Below are positions 31,867-44,408 of a stretch of 64,000 nucleotides of DNA, piece after piece. A program made the translations under genes and the position numbers. Position 1 is the stretch's first letter. Every line of letters begins with the position of its first letter. The DNA comes from Codonopsis lanceolata (Eukaryota > Streptophyta > Magnoliopsida > Asterales > Campanulaceae), in the NCBI GenBank assembly GCA_013146195.2, contig CM028377.1, forward strand, positions 174,995,845 through 175,059,844. The letters run 5' to 3'. The notes below the pieces were generated by a model that worked only from the letters and a program-made list of their open reading frames with translations, made no database searches and was not told where the DNA came from.

Positions 31867-34264
31867 TCAACGTTCGAACATTTCAGCTTCTTTTTTCTTG
31901 GCCGCCTCAATGTTGGTCTCCAGTTCATCAGCTAGGCGAGCCACCTGCTCGACCTTCTCTTTCGCCAGGCCCTCATGAGTCTTACTGTCAGCCTCCGCTT
32001 TCTTGCCGTGATTTTCTCCTCGCTGTTGGCCGTGAAAGATTGGCACATGTAGAGGCGATCTCGCGAACAGAAAAGATAATCGAAACTTGAACCGAGAAAA
32101 GGAAGGGACGAATCTCATTCGAAAACTTCACCTCGCTCAAGCAAAGTCCCACGCCCAACCAGACGTGGTGGCCGTAGACACGATCTGGGGCAAGATCATC
32201 GCCGGCGCGCCTCTCGATGACTACCTTTTCCTACCAGTCGCCTGGCTTCGCGAAGCATAGAGGTCGATGCCCCCCAGTAATGGGGCATCGCCAGAGATTT
32301 CTTTCACCAACGCCCGAGCGACGCTGGTAATGGAGGGCATCTTGAACCCACCGCTTCCAGTTGTCCGACCGAATCGGGCAGAAGAAGGACAATTTTGTCC
32401 CACGAACAGAGGCCGAAAGACAGTGGTCGGGCTCGAGCCTCGGTGGCGAACTTCCCGAGCAGAAGGAGGAGGGGAAAGGCTCTTCTTCCTTTTTCCTTTT
32501 CCCTTGGCGTCTTTGGCGGGAGGCACCACAGAGATGTTGGCACCTGACTGCCCGGCAGTATCCTCAATGGTCACAATGGCCTCTTTTCGCACGGCCTCCT
32601 CGCGAGGAGGGATGACGACCTTGGGCACCGGCCGCCTTCCTAGCTGGACTTGTGGCCTTGCCCAAGCTGCGCTTTCGGGACCTAACAAAGACCTTAGCGA
32701 GCTGTGTTCATTAACCTTCAAATCACCGCTGATTGGCTTGTAGTTTTCTCGCCTTCAACAGAGCCACATTCTTCATCCCCGAAGCAAGGAAAACAGAAAC
32801 GGGGTCAATATTAATGCTATGAGCAAAATACATCCAAGATAAAGACAGTGTCATAATGGCAAAAATCAACCATCGTGATCTTCATATGGTGGCCGACAAT
32901 CTGCACTCCGGCCCGTTGGCACTCAACGCATTCCCACTTAAACATTTGACCGTGGCATCACCCCAATATGGGTGTGGTCTCTCGGGCACGTGGATCAGGA
33001 GAGGCTCCACATCAGGGACCTCTGGCCTCATCACACCGGCCAAACATAAGTTACGCGGGTTACAAACCAGCTCCTTCCAATCAAGAAGAAATTGCTGGCC
33101 AACGCGCCTCTCATTCTCTTCTATCACCCCCACGGCGGCTTTTAATGCAGCCAAACGGACAGTTTCTCCCGAACTGAAGTCTTGTTTTGAGGCCTTGGGG
33201 ATTTTGACTTCGTCGGAGGCCGTGGGCATAAACGGCCAGCCGACTCGAGATTCAATGAACAAGACCCTCCTATCCCAAGAATCTACCTTCCCTGAACTTG
33301 GATAACGCCTCAAAAACCTGGAGTTGGCTCTCACCCCGATCTTCCCACCTATGCTCGAGGCAAAAATAAACAACTTCCGGAGCAAGTACATGTCCGGCTC
33401 AGATCCTAGCAGCCTGCACGCCACTGTGAAAGCGTAATGGTAATGGCCTGACGGTGTTCAAGATCAAGTCAGTGGAACCGCTTTGGCCTCGAGCAAGAAG
33501 TCAACCAAAAAGGGCTCCAGTGGGAGACGTAATCCAACTCAGAAAAAGTCGGCAAAGAATAAAACTTAATTCCCTTGCTCACGGGAAAGCTTCATATTCG
33601 CGGGCACGTCTATTTTATTCGCCCGGTAATAAGCCGAATCAACCCCAAGGGATGTGAGCCATGCGGTCACTTTGTCCGCCGTATCCAATGTAGCCCAGTG
33701 AGCAGCATAGCGGCTTTCATTGGCATTGATATACCAGTCGGGTTCCTCTTCTTCTTCATCCCCTTCTCCCTCGATCACTTCAACAACAGGAACCACAACA
33801 TGAGAGCCGCTTACCATGGCAAAGCAGCGGGCAATGGGAACCTGGTCCTGGCTATCTACTCCCTCTTCAGGGGCCACCACCACCCGAGATCGGCCAGTCC
33901 TTTTGGAACGCCGGGCAAGCAGCAAATTATCTTCCTCATTGGCCTTGGAGGCCTCTATGGCCAAATCTACTTGCTCGGCCCTTAGCCGCTCTGCTGAATT
34001 CTCATCATGGGCTACTTGCTTTTCGAGGCCTTGCCCGACAGTGAAGCCACCGGTCACACTCTTCTCGCCAGAATCTTCCTCACTAGAGGAATCAACTATG
34101 TTGACCACGGGGTCCACTACCCACCTTCGAACCGTTAGCCCGGCCACGGACCTGGCTCCCTCCTCACGCTCTACGCTAATTAAGGGAGACTTCTCGCTGC
34201 TCAGCGAGTCATTCTTTCTGCCATAGCTGAAAGCCTCGCGGTCATTCTAGGACACATCCGACAT
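31867..34264 (-). pseudogene. TAT-type retrotransposon antisense ORF, decayed
   Basis: Minus-strand coding debris in several open pieces (34264-33566, 33424-32882, 32721-32221, 32118-31867), probably one gene with introns and/or frameshifts. It opens at ATG 34264 just after a CTCTTTGTAG acceptor-like sequence, with a TAG at codon 6. The first piece is acidic and Ser-rich. The next contains RLLGSEPDMYLLRKLFIFAS and WDRRVLFIE, resembling the 'putative gypsy type transposon' (Transposase_28-like) domain. The middle is basic (KGKGKRKKSLSPP), and the end is a Lys/Glu-rich coiled-coil-like helix. TAT-lineage elements carry such a gene antisense to pol, upstream of the 3' LTR. This fits the LTR on the right, but no pol is present. 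Function of this protein type is unknown. Confidence 0.6.
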
Positions 34265-35019
34265 CTACAAAGAGATCGAGGAAAAGGCTATCAGAGCTCC
34301 GTCTGGGTAACTAATCAAAAAAGAAAAGAAAATCATAAATCTAGGTCAACATGAGGGATTCTGTCCGCCTAGCAAGCAAGATTGTGGTTCCTACTCCTCG
34401 ATCTCTACCTAGGGGCGGTCTTACTCACTAAAACCCTAACAGAGGCATAAGGAGATAGAGAAAGAAATCAGAAATCGAAAGCCATTCACAAACTCAGGAA
34501 AAGCAAAGACAGAGAAAACTTACTGTGATTTCTGGGTTGGAGCGTCTTCTGTAAGCAGTTCAAAGGAGAACTAGAGTCGATGCGAGGGCTGGGAACCCCA
34601 AAGATGGAACTAATGAAGGAAGCGAAAGAACGACCTTGTCGGAACTCAAGAGAAATCATGGCAGCAGCAACGGCAGCGGCAACAGTTTCAAATCCTTCAA
34701 AACTCTCTCTCTCTCTCTCTCTAAAAACTCGAAGGCGATAAAAGAGAGGAAAGGAAGGAGAGGCTGCCTTTTATAGGCCGTTTTTCTGAATCTTTTGGGG
34801 GGAAGCTCAGAGCCCGAAACGACATTTGGAATGGGCGGCTCATCATGACAGAGCATTAAATGCAACCCATCGCGTTTCGTGCCCCGTCCAATCGCCTCAG
34901 CTTCTGGCGGCTCACGCGCCTTTTTCATCCACGCGCCTGACACACCTTCAACAGGAAGCTTCCTTGATACCCTTCAAGTTTTCCCCGATGAATTTTTTAT
35001 CTTCTTGAAAATTCACAAG

Positions 35020-35894
35020 TGTTGAAGCCCGTGCGAATATCAAATTTGAATGCTCCCCGCTCCGAGCATGAATGCCCGCCAGACAGGAAGCTAGGGGCCA
35101 CTGATATACCCGGCCCAAACCGGGTCACGAGCAATGCACGAGTTAGCATCACGTGCCAATCACGAGCACAATGCCTCTGGGGCCCACAGCCCAGCGAGCA
35201 AAATGATAGAACCAACGAGCACCGAGCAGCATAACTCTCATTCAAACCTGGGCGGGCAAAGGCCGTGCCTGTCCGACTAGGGACCATGATCGGGAATCAT
35301 ACATGCTAGCAAAGGAATCAGACTTACTTTGCCCAAACCTGGTCGAGCACCGGCCTTGCCTGCCCGACCAGGGGTCGATCCTCAGACCTGCTACAAGTTC
35401 AAGGATCAATGCAAATGGAATAGCCGGGCAGAGCCCTGCTCGCCCAGGCACCCATCAAACATGTGACGCTGGCAGCTCGCTCTCCAAGGCAAGTCAAAGG
35501 TTTCCATGTTTAGGCGGAATACTTGCCTTATCTACTCCTACATTTACGTGGCCAGCCGCCTATCACGCCTAAAATCAAGGGATTCTCCCCTTGATTTATT
35601 CGGTCGTTAAGGAAACTGAATCCTAGACGGATTCAAACACCACCGGAGGCCTATAAATACCTCTCCATAATCATCAACAAGGTACACACACTTTCTTGAG
35701 CCTCGTTATTCTGTCAAATTGCTTTCAAACTTAAGCACGAGACTTACTCTCACGCCGGAGGGGTTTCACGAGGCTCTGCCTTGCACTTCCACTCAGGTGT
35801 TCTTGTGTTCTTGACAGGCTCAGTGAAGACGATCCAAAAGCCCAAATATCCAACCCATCTCAAGGACGGCCCAAGCTGTGTTTTGGCTACATCA
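35020..35894 (+). repeat. Probable LTR of a TAT-like element
   Basis: Starts TGTTGAAGCC and ends GGCTACATCA, giving imperfect terminal inverted repeats. A TATA-like box (ctataaatac, 35651-35660) faces right, followed by a typical U5-like region. The end abuts the segment duplicated at 62543, so 35894/35895 is an insertion boundary. No second LTR, clear polypurine tract or target duplication was found. Confidence 0.5.
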
Positions 35895-37328
35895 GGAATT
35901 GTCATAATCTAATCGTTATCACATAAACCTGAATTGACTAATATCTTTAAAGTGGCCCTTAAAATATAAAGCCCTGATGAAATTTAAAATCTTGTAAGAA
36001 ATATGACTTTTTATGTTTTCAAACATGTTTCTCATTTTCAGTTAGTGCCATAAATTATCTATTTCATGCATAGCCTTTTCAACATTAAAAATTTAGGAAT
36101 TGTCATAATAAAGTTTTTATCTCCTAGATCTTTATTGATTATTGGGTAATACTATTTATTATAGTCAAAGCATTTAAATTGTTTCCACTACAAAATTTGG
36201 CTATCCACTACATTAATTTTCAATTAATTAGTTCAATTTTTATTTTCATGACACAATTATCCTTCAGGAAATATTTTCCTTTTTAACTTCGTTTTTTTTT
36301 GTAGCTTTACTTATATTTATTTGTCAACACTAAGATAATAAATTAAGAATCATCAATTCATCCCCCATTTCTATTTTCTTTTCTTCTAAATTAGTAAGCA
36401 AAACAAACTTGGCTATTATTACTTTCCTTTATGTTATTTACTTTTTATTTTCAACTAGTTTTACAACCGTGTGCTAAACACACGAACATATATCTTTTTT
36501 AATTAAATAAAAATTTAAAAATGAAGAAAAATAAAAAATATATATAAGAATAGCGAAAAAACAATGAAACTAATTAAATATAATTTTTTTATAATTAAAA
36601 TATGAAAAAAAATGTACGAAGATAGATTTGTTTGTAATTTTAACTTCGGGTTTGAAGTATTAACATAATTTTGTTACTGTATTATTTATTTTATTTATTT
36701 GGATCATATTTCTCAAGAAATACTTCTCAAGAAATTATAACATATTTTTATTCCTCATTTTGTTTGTCTTGCCGGGAGGAAAATACTTCTCATGAAATTT
36801 TTGTGCGACCGCATCCCAAGTAGTGATAGATTGAGCCGGCAAGGATGCTAACCAATCACTAGCAACCTCCCTCAAACTAAATGGAAACAAATAAGACGGA
36901 TTGCGTCGGAGGAGACCCCATTAAACTTCAATGTTTCACAAATTTGGAGGAAATTCTTGAGATGTAAACTTGCACTTTCATTCGGCAAACCCATGAATTA
37001 TTTTGCCATCACCATTTGGATAAGAGCTGGCTTGAGTTCAAAATTGTTTGCTTCAACGGTCGATCTCCTTATGCTTTCTTGGAAACCGGACATAGATGGC
37101 GCCACAAATTCCCTTAATTTGAGCCGCTTGATTTTCTTGGTTTGCCATTGCTTGCCTCCTTCGAGTTCGGAATGTGCACTCAATTTTTAGGTCAAGATTT
37201 AATTGGATCAAACCTTGACTTCAGGTCTTTCGCATAAACATACAAAAGAGTTTCGCAAAACAAACTCCAACCAAGTAATTAAACGAACAAAAAAACTTAA
37301 AAGTGTCTAAATTAAAGCCACAAATCCT
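35895..37328. repeat. Duplicated segment, copy 1
   Basis: Nearly identical to 62543-64000 (offset 26,648 bp, for example CTAG at 36455 and 63103). The first 860 bases are AT-rich without a gene. They contain a Helitron-3'-like end on the minus strand (CTAG 36455-36458 with hairpin arms cgtgtg / cacacg). The Athila gag relic follows. Confidence 0.9.
36755..37183 (-). pseudogene. Athila-type gag relic, copy 1
   Basis: Minus-strand coding debris of a Ty3/gypsy Athila gag. Downstream of a PBS and leader it reads ELKPALIQMVMAK, then (frameshifted) a stretch recognisable from copy 2 as IRLRLFPFSLREVASDWLASLP. It is frameshifted near 37000 and truncated at the left. Only the N-terminal third of gag is present. 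Confidence 0.7.
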
Positions 37329-37360
37329 TGGTATTAATGTTAAGAAAATAAACTAAATTG

Positions 37361-37378
37361 TCCCCGGCAACGGCACCA
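37361..37378 (-). other. Primer binding site, Athila-type (tRNA-Asp)
   Basis: The minus strand reads TGGTGCCGTTGCCGGGGA. The usual Athila/TAT PBS is TGGCGCCGTTGCCGGGGA. It lies six bases from the LTR end at 37385. Confidence 0.8.
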
Positions 37379-37384
37379 AAAACT

Positions 37385-37745
37385 TGACAGGCGATAATCG
37401 CAACGGGCAACAATACCTGGTCATCCACAAGTAATATAGTGCGTAAGCACAAGTATCAATTCCACAGAGACAATTATGGCGTGAATTTTCATAATTACTA
37501 AAAATAGGGATTTAATGACTTTATTTAAACAATCGATTTTTAGCGATGCAATTAAAACTAAAGCAATAAAAATAAGCATGAAATAAATATTACAAACTAC
37601 GCACGAGTAATGAAGAGTTTTCTCAAGGATGAAAAATATTAGGATTGTAATTTCACTCCAATTATCCACATGCTCAATTAATCCATTCTTTCAATTTCCT
37701 ATAATTTACCTAGGGTAGCTGAGAACACAAATTTAGTCGCTACGG
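37385..37745 (-). repeat. Athila-type LTR, 3' end
   Basis: On the minus strand it ends ...CGCCTGTCA before AGTTTT and the PBS, with the conserved 'TCTCTGTGGAATTGATACTTG' type sequence upstream. It is interrupted at 37745 by the solo LTR; the continuation beyond 38865 is unclear. Confidence 0.6.
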
Positions 37746-38864
37746 TGTGAGAACCCAAAACCCTACTTGTGTAACATGTCTTCTATACTTGTTTAATATG
37801 CTCATTATGTGCCTTAACATGTTTTAGAGTTCATGTTGTTCATATCATGCTTGCATTAGGTCAACTATGATCATAGTTGCTTGTATGCCTTATATACGTT
37901 GCATGCTTTGTTATACTTTCTTCGTGTATCGTCTTATTATTTAACTAAGTCCTACTAGAGCCTTAGTACCTTTCTTACATGTTTCATAACCTCAATCTTG
38001 GTCATTGTATGCTTGGTTGAGAGTTCGGAAGCCTTATTGCTTCAGTTGACCTTTTGACTCTTAGAGTCTCTCAGTTTGTCTTTCCTTTTCCTTGCTTCAT
38101 GTCCTTGAAGTTCGTTAGATGTTAACTTGATTCCTAGACCTTTTCTAGTCCTAAACATGTTTAAGAATGTTCATTCATGCTTGTTTTATCCTTGTTTAAC
38201 TTGTTGTTGAATCGTTTAATGTTTGTTGCAAGTATTGCCCTTTCTTCCTCCTTGTTTCGGTTGTTCGGGCCTGTTTCGGACAGGTTTCGAGTGTGTTTAA
38301 CATCCCTAATGATTTGGGGTTCGTGATTGCGCACCTAGAGGTAGTAGTATTGGCTTTTGGTTTCTCTTTTGGCAAGGACGCTTGGGTTGAAGTAATTCAT
38401 TTAGACTTCGCTTGGGAATGTGTACTTGTAGTGACTTGTACTTGTGTAGACTAAGACTAATAGTACTACTTATGTTTCTAGTTGTATGCCGGCACTTGTA
38501 AGCCGAGCCTTGCTTTCATGTATTGGTTCACTCGTTAGGACTTCCGCTGAGCATCCCATTAGCTTTAATTTAGTTTTCGTGTTTAGTTTCTCCCGAGGTG
38601 TGAGGTGTACATATATTAGCATGAATTGTTTAGTTGTTGGGTTCCGGTTGTAAATTCGCCGATGACTTGGTTTACTTGCTATTAATTGTTATATCAGGTT
38701 TTAAAGTTTTAAATTATTCCGGCTTTTTAGTGCCGAGTTGTACTACGTGTCCAATGTTGCGTCACGTCAGGTTTGATAATTGAGTCCTTGCATGAATTGT
38801 ATGCTTGTCTTGTCCTTATTTGGATGGCACGACCCACGATTCCTGGCCTGGGTCGGTCGTCACA
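37746..38864 (+). repeat. Solo LTR, Tekay-like
   Basis: 1119 bp from TGTGAGAACCC to GGTCGTCACA. The right third matches the ends of the other Tekay LTRs in sense orientation (gttgggttccggttgtaaa, then gttgcgtcacg). There is no internal region. Flanks do not show a convincing target duplication (tacgg / tcttt), so it may have been rearranged. It is much shorter than the other LTRs and lacks their structured block. Confidence 0.6.
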
Positions 38865-40090
38865 TCTTTACTCCATTGATGTACAAGAAAAGCTAGGGAT
38901 TATGATCGCTTCCTCCATTAAAAAGCAATGTACACTCTTTAATCTCTACTTTTATTTATTGATTATACTTTTTATTAAAGAATGAATTTATTTTTTTAGC
39001 ATGATGAACTAAATTATTTGCCTAGGGTTTTGATTTAAATTGGCTTGGATGTTGTGATATTAATTTGGGTATTGTTATTAATTTCTATTCACTAATTTTT
39101 TGGTATTATGTTGTGCTCTTAATGTTTGTATTGATTTGATCACCCATTACATGATTTTAAAAATTGCTTAATGCTCGAAAATGATTTTGTAATTTTAGAA
39201 AATACAACATAATTGTCTTTTGGTTGGGTTAGTCTATCTTACAAATCCTCTTTAACATAGTCAATTGGGGTTGTTGTGTTTGAAAGTGATTAATAGTAAA
39301 AATTCATACGTAGCAAAAGCCCGTAAATTTATATCGTTAATTAGCACCGTTATATGAAGCGAAAGTATTTAACGGTGCATTTTTGAATCTCTGACTACCA
39401 ACAATAGAATAACATTAATAGCAATATCTTATTAAATCACAACGGAAGAGCCAATTGAAAATCAAAACCCTAGATCTCCTCTCCTTGAAATCATTCTCAT
39501 TTTAATATTGATTTATTTAATTTCTTGCTTTAGCTTAATTAATTAGTTAATTCGCTCCAAATCGATCGTCTATATATAGTCAAAATTGTAACGTGCTTGA
39601 TATTCATTAAAAATAATTAAATTGCTTCCTTGTGGGTTCGACACTCTAGTTTATCACTTTATTACTTGTTTCGACTGAGTAATCTTGCTCATGTGTGTTT
39701 TATCACTAACTCTCACCGAAAATTTGGAATATTTCGGTCGGGAATCAGGCACCCATTTCAGAATTGAACCAAATTTGGGAATCCTAGAGATAAGAAATTG
39801 CGGTACAATTGAATTTGTGGCAGTAATCACTCGAATGGGTTTTATGGGTTGGAAATTGTGGCATCATTCAAATGAATGAAATGATTCAATGGATTGTGAT
39901 TTGGAAGGCAAAGATTGGTGGGTTGGGAGATAAATTTCAATTCATGCAAGGAAAAAGATTCAATTTTATTGTTAGTACATTGAAAACATGGATTCTTCTT
40001 GACTTGACTAGGACAATTTGAAGAATTGGGGTTGTAAGTTTGAAGATTTGGTTTGGGACTCAGGACTTTGAACATCAGGTTTGTAATAAT
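38865..40090. other. Retrotransposon debris, no gene
   Basis: AT-rich. Near 39625-39690 a sequence resembles the 3' part of Athila/TAT LTRs in plus orientation (ttgtgggttcgacactc), opposite to the LTR end at 37385. 39690-40090 has no recognisable coding or repeat feature apart from the target site ataat (40086-40090). Confidence 0.5.
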
Positions 40091-40967
40091 TGTAAGGGTA
40101 AAATAGGCAAAGCCTATTTTATCTTGTTTTCACCTTTCTTGGTCAAAGAAGGATCTTATTTTAGTAAATGGTTTTTTAGGTGTTAGATTTTGTTTAGGAT
40201 ACTTTTGGTAGATTGATTTGATAATCTTTCAAAAGATTTAGGCAATTTATTTTTGGTATCTAGATTTCTGCAAATAAATTAGTTATTCCATGTATCTTAG
40301 TCTTGTTAGGGAAGATAATCTTGTATGATTATTTGTTAATCCCTTTCCTAGTAGGAGTAGGTTTGTTTTGCCCGTGTGCTTGTTGGAATCTTTTTCTATT
40401 TAATGAGAGCTGGATGTCGAGCATAGTGTGCGGGCTGTAAGCTTGAAAGAGAGAAGATAAAATCCCATAAACTGAGAGCAATATGGCTGCAGTTCTATAG
40501 CAGTTCTTCATGTCCTTCAGCAGCCGCTTGAAACTTTTGAGAATACAACTTTGTTCTTCCTGAAGTTCTGATTTGTGTGCTTCCTGGTTACTCTTTATTT
40601 GGAAGCTGTGTTTTTTCTTTCTTCCCACGTTTGATTTACCTTTTTATGTGGTTTTTTTTATTCTCACAAGATTATCTATCTTGTGAGGATTTTGATTGGT
40701 AGTTGTTAATTGTAAAACATTATTGTTTTTAGTAAAATTTGTGTGGCCTTGAGGCTTGATCTACAAGTATCAAAATTGTAGATTGTTTTTGGTCAATATT
40801 TGCTTACTTAATTCTGTTTGAAATTGTGTCTGAATTCAAATCTTTCGCTGCTATTGTTTTTGATATTATTTTCAGTTCTCATTGTGACTGTCATTGTTGC
40901 AACAATCACTGTAACATTGGCAATCACATTGACACATATCGAGAATCCGCGTTATCACGTTCTTTCA
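40091..40967 (+). repeat. 5' LTR of the Sirevirus
   Basis: Starts TGTAAGGGTAAAATAGGC and ends CGTTCTTTCA, identical in length to the 3' LTR. Small antisense ORFs within it have no support. Confidence 0.95.
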
Positions 40968-40969
40968 TT

Positions 40970-40981
40970 TGGTATCAGAGC
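40970..40981 (+). other. Primer binding site of the Sirevirus (tRNA-iMet)
   Basis: TGGTATCAGAGC, a perfect initiator-Met PBS two bases after the LTR. Confidence 0.95.
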
Positions 40982-41021
40982 CTTCTCTTGATATCACTAA
41001 GAGTCGATTCTGTTTAAAGTC

Positions 41022-43829
41022 ATGATGGATTCTCAGTATGAGAACATGGTTCGCCCTCCTACTCTCACAAATGCTAATTATTCTATTTGGAAAGTCAAGA
41101 TGCGCATATTCATCAAATCCATTGATGAAAGAGCGTGGCTTGCTGTTTTAAATGGTTGGAGTCCTCCCAAAGCTGTAGATTCAGATGGTGATGTCAAGAT
41201 CACCAAAGAATCTGAGTGGACCAATGATGATAGGAACACTACTTCTTTTAACTCGAAAGCCTTGTCTGCTATTTATAAGGCCTTAGATGCAAATACTTTT
41301 AGGGTGATAGCAAATTATGAATCTGCCAAAGATGTGTGGGAGGCCCTTCAGACCTTATGTGAAGGACCTGCCAGTGTTCGTGCTTCTAAGCTAAGAATGC
41401 TCACCACTCAATTTGAAAACACTAGGATGCATGAGTCTGAGGACATAATGACATATTATGGAAGACTTCTTGATTTATCCAATTCTGCTCTTGCGTTAGG
41501 AGATCCTATTACTAATGAGCGTCTTGTCAGCAAGATGATGAGAACTTTGCCTGCAAGGTTCAATGTCAAGATATGTGCAATTGAAGAAGCGCATGATATT
41601 CACAAGATGAGTTTTGAAAGACTGGCTGGAATTCTTCAAAACTTTGAACTGAACCTAAACGATCAAATAAAACATAAAGGCAAAGGAACTTCATCACCTT
41701 CCACACCCATTGTGAAAAATATTGCTATGCCTCCCCCAATTGATCTCTCATGTGATTTGCTTGAAATTCAAAAAGATATTGATGAGTCTGATTTTGGAGA
41801 AGAATCTATTGCTCTATTGACTACAAAATTCAAAAATTTCCTGAAAAATAAGAGTCAAAATAGAACTCCATCATCAAGCTCGAAAAATAATTTCAAACCT
41901 GATTCTGGAAAATTTGTTCCGAAAGAAAATTCTTTCCAAACTCCAGAAAAACCCTTCACAAATCCATTTGCATCAAAATCATCCTACAATGGTAAGAACA
42001 TTGATTCTATACAATGTAGAGAATGTCAAGGTTATGGCCACTATGCTAACCAATGTGCAAACACTTTAAGAAAGAAAGGCTTGAATTTTTCAGCAACCTT
42101 GAGTGATAGTGATGGAGATGATCCAGGTGATCTTATCACCTTGAATGTTGTTTATGATTCTGATTCTGAAAATGCAGATGTTTCAGCCAATGTGTCACCC
42201 GATGCTGCAACATCAGGAGCAACATTGGGAGATACATTGAGCAGAAACGGGAACGATTTCTTCTGTTTTAATTCCACAATTACAGAAGATGATGGAGACA
42301 CAAAGTCAGACCTGCTGGAAGGGTACAAAGAGCTATACAAGGATTGGGAGAAGAGAGCTCACCAAGTTACATTACTTGGTAAAGCAAATGAACTGTTAAA
42401 AAAGGCAAATGAGGATCAAAAAGAATGCATAGTAAGGCTGGAGAGTGTGCTAAGCAGAAAGGATGTGGAGATTGAGCAGTTGAAGGAGCAGCTTACCCAA
42501 GCAAAAGAAACCATGACCAAGTGGAATTCTAGCAAACAGAAGGTTGATGTTCGGCTGAATTCTGGTAATACATGTAGATCAGGTATTGGTTTTGTCCCTA
42601 AGGTATTTGTGAAAGAAGGAGAAGGAACATCTGGAACCAAACAGACCAATGAAAGTTTTCCTGAAACTGTTTTCTGTGAGAAACCAAGAGTAAGAAAGAA
42701 AAATTATGTTTGTCACTTCTGCCACAAGTCTGGTCACATACAACCCTTTTGTTTTCTGAAAAAGGCCATGTATGAGAATGAAATGAGGCATGATTTCTTT
42801 GGAAAAGCTCATAGGCGTAACCAGTATGAAGCGAGCCAATGCGCCAATGCAAAGAACATTGGCGTACATTGGAAGCATCATTCAAAGACAAATCAGAAAT
42901 TTTTTCAAAACCACCAACCCAAAACTGTTAAACAAATATGGGTTCCCAAAACTTGTGATGATAAGTGTAGAGCCAAATATTGTGAGCCTTTTGATATATG
43001 TCCTGGTACTACAATGTCACATGATGAAGTGTGTAATGTTACTTTCACTTCATTAAAATCTCATGTTGCTGGATCTTGGTATTTTAACAGTGGTTGTTCT
43101 AGACATATGACAGGTTCAGCTGAGAATTTGAAAGAATATGTGAGTATTAATGGTGGATCAGTGACATATGGTGGTGGTGCCAAAGGAAAAATTGTTGGCA
43201 AAGGAACATTGAACGTTGAAGGCATTCCAAATCTCAAAAATGTTTACCATGTGGAAGGACTTAAGACAAACCTGATCAGTATAAGTCAGTTGTGTGATGA
43301 TGATCTTCAGGTAAGGTTTGACAAAAATTCTTGTGAAGTTCTTGATCATAATAACAAATGTCTTCTGACAGGTATAAGATCGTCTGATAATTGTTACTTG
43401 TTCAACAATACCCATTCTTGTCAAAAAGCAAGTCTTGATGTAACAGATCTTTGGCACCAGAAACTTGGTCACATGAGTTTTCGTAAGCTCGATGAGCTTG
43501 TGAGACATGATGCTGTTAAAGGATTATCAAATTTGGAAAGGAATTATTCAAAGGTATGTGGATCGTGTCAAAAAGGTAAACAAACCAAGGCTTCACATCT
43601 TCCCATAACACAATGCTCCACCTCTAGATACCTAGAGATGATTCACACTGACCTTATGGGTCCCATTGAGGTAGAAAGCCTAGGTAAGAAAAAGTATACA
43701 TTTGTTTGTGTGGATGACTTCTCTAGATACACTTGGGTGATATTTTTAAGAGAGAAGTCTGAAACTTTTGAGGCCTTCAAAATTTGGTACACCCGTGTAA
43801 TGAACTTGTATGATCTAAAACTAATTTGA
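41022..43829 (+). pseudogene. Gag, protease and N-terminal integrase of the Sirevirus
   Basis: 935 open codons from ATG 41022. The gag has the copia-type N-terminus (NYSIWKVKMRIFIKSIDERAW) and capsid-like region to about residue 215. A CCHC knuckle (CRECQGYGHYANQC) starts at residue 332, followed by a Glu/Lys coiled-coil-like stretch (about 435-510) and a second knuckle-like motif (CHFCHKSGHIQPFC) at 564. The protease motif reads YFNSGCSRHMTG. The active-site residue is normally Asp (DSG) but is Asn 689 here, predicting a dead protease. The GAG-pre-integrase HHCC (WHQKLGH..CGSCQ) and the start of the integrase core (HTDLMGP, VDDFSRYTWV) follow. It ends at TGA 43827-43829 inside the integrase. 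Confidence 0.9.
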
Positions 43830-44343
43830 ATTAGATCGGATCATGACACTAATGAAACACATCTTTTTCTAATTATTGTGCCTCCAATGGTATTTCACAT
43901 GAATTCTCTGCACCCAAAACTCCCCAAAAAAATGGAGTGGCGGAGAGAAAGAACAGGACATTACAAGAAATGGCTAGGGTGATGTTACATTCAAAAAATT
44001 TGGCTAAAAGATTTTGGGTCAAGCATTAAATACGCTTGTCACATTGGAAATAGGGTCTTCTTGAGACCGTAGCACAATGACACCTTACGAAATTTTTCTT
44101 GGAAAGAAACCTACCTTGAAATACTTTCATGTGTTTGGCTGCGTGTGTTATCTTCTCAATGATAGAGACCAACTTTCCAAGTTTGAATCTAAGAATGATA
44201 AGTGTGTGTTCATGGGATATTCAACAAATAGTCGAGCATATAGAGTTTTTAATCTGCAAACTAAGACTATTATGGAATCCATGAACATTGTTTTTGATGA
44301 TCTAACTGATCTTGGTCACAAAACTTCTGAAGAAGATGTTTAA
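43830..44343 (+). pseudogene. Integrase core, C-terminal part, Sirevirus
   Basis: Continues the integrase after the TGA with IRSDHD (second catalytic Asp) and, after small deletions and frameshifts, NGVAERKNRT (catalytic Glu). An open piece from ATG 44077 (MTPYEIFLGKKPTLKYFHVFGC) represents the copia integrase C-terminal region. It ends at TAA 44341-44343. Confidence 0.85.
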
Positions 44344-44408
44344 GGGATTTTAGATTTTGGAGATTTTGATTCGAAAACGTAAGTCAATCCAAAGAGTTCA
44401 ACAGGCGC

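Noticed and set aside
32267..32743. Plus-strand ORFs over the TAT-like region
   Set aside because: Antisense to better supported minus-strand pieces in GC-rich DNA, where open frames occur by chance.
39842..40075. 77-codon minus-strand ORF left of the Sirevirus
   Set aside because: Asn/Pro-rich low-complexity translation without a domain, splice signals or promoter; too weak to call.
40329..40628. Minus-strand 99-codon ORF in the Sirevirus LTR (also 60377-60676)
   Set aside because: Present only because the LTRs are copies; no domain and not in a typical transcribed orientation.
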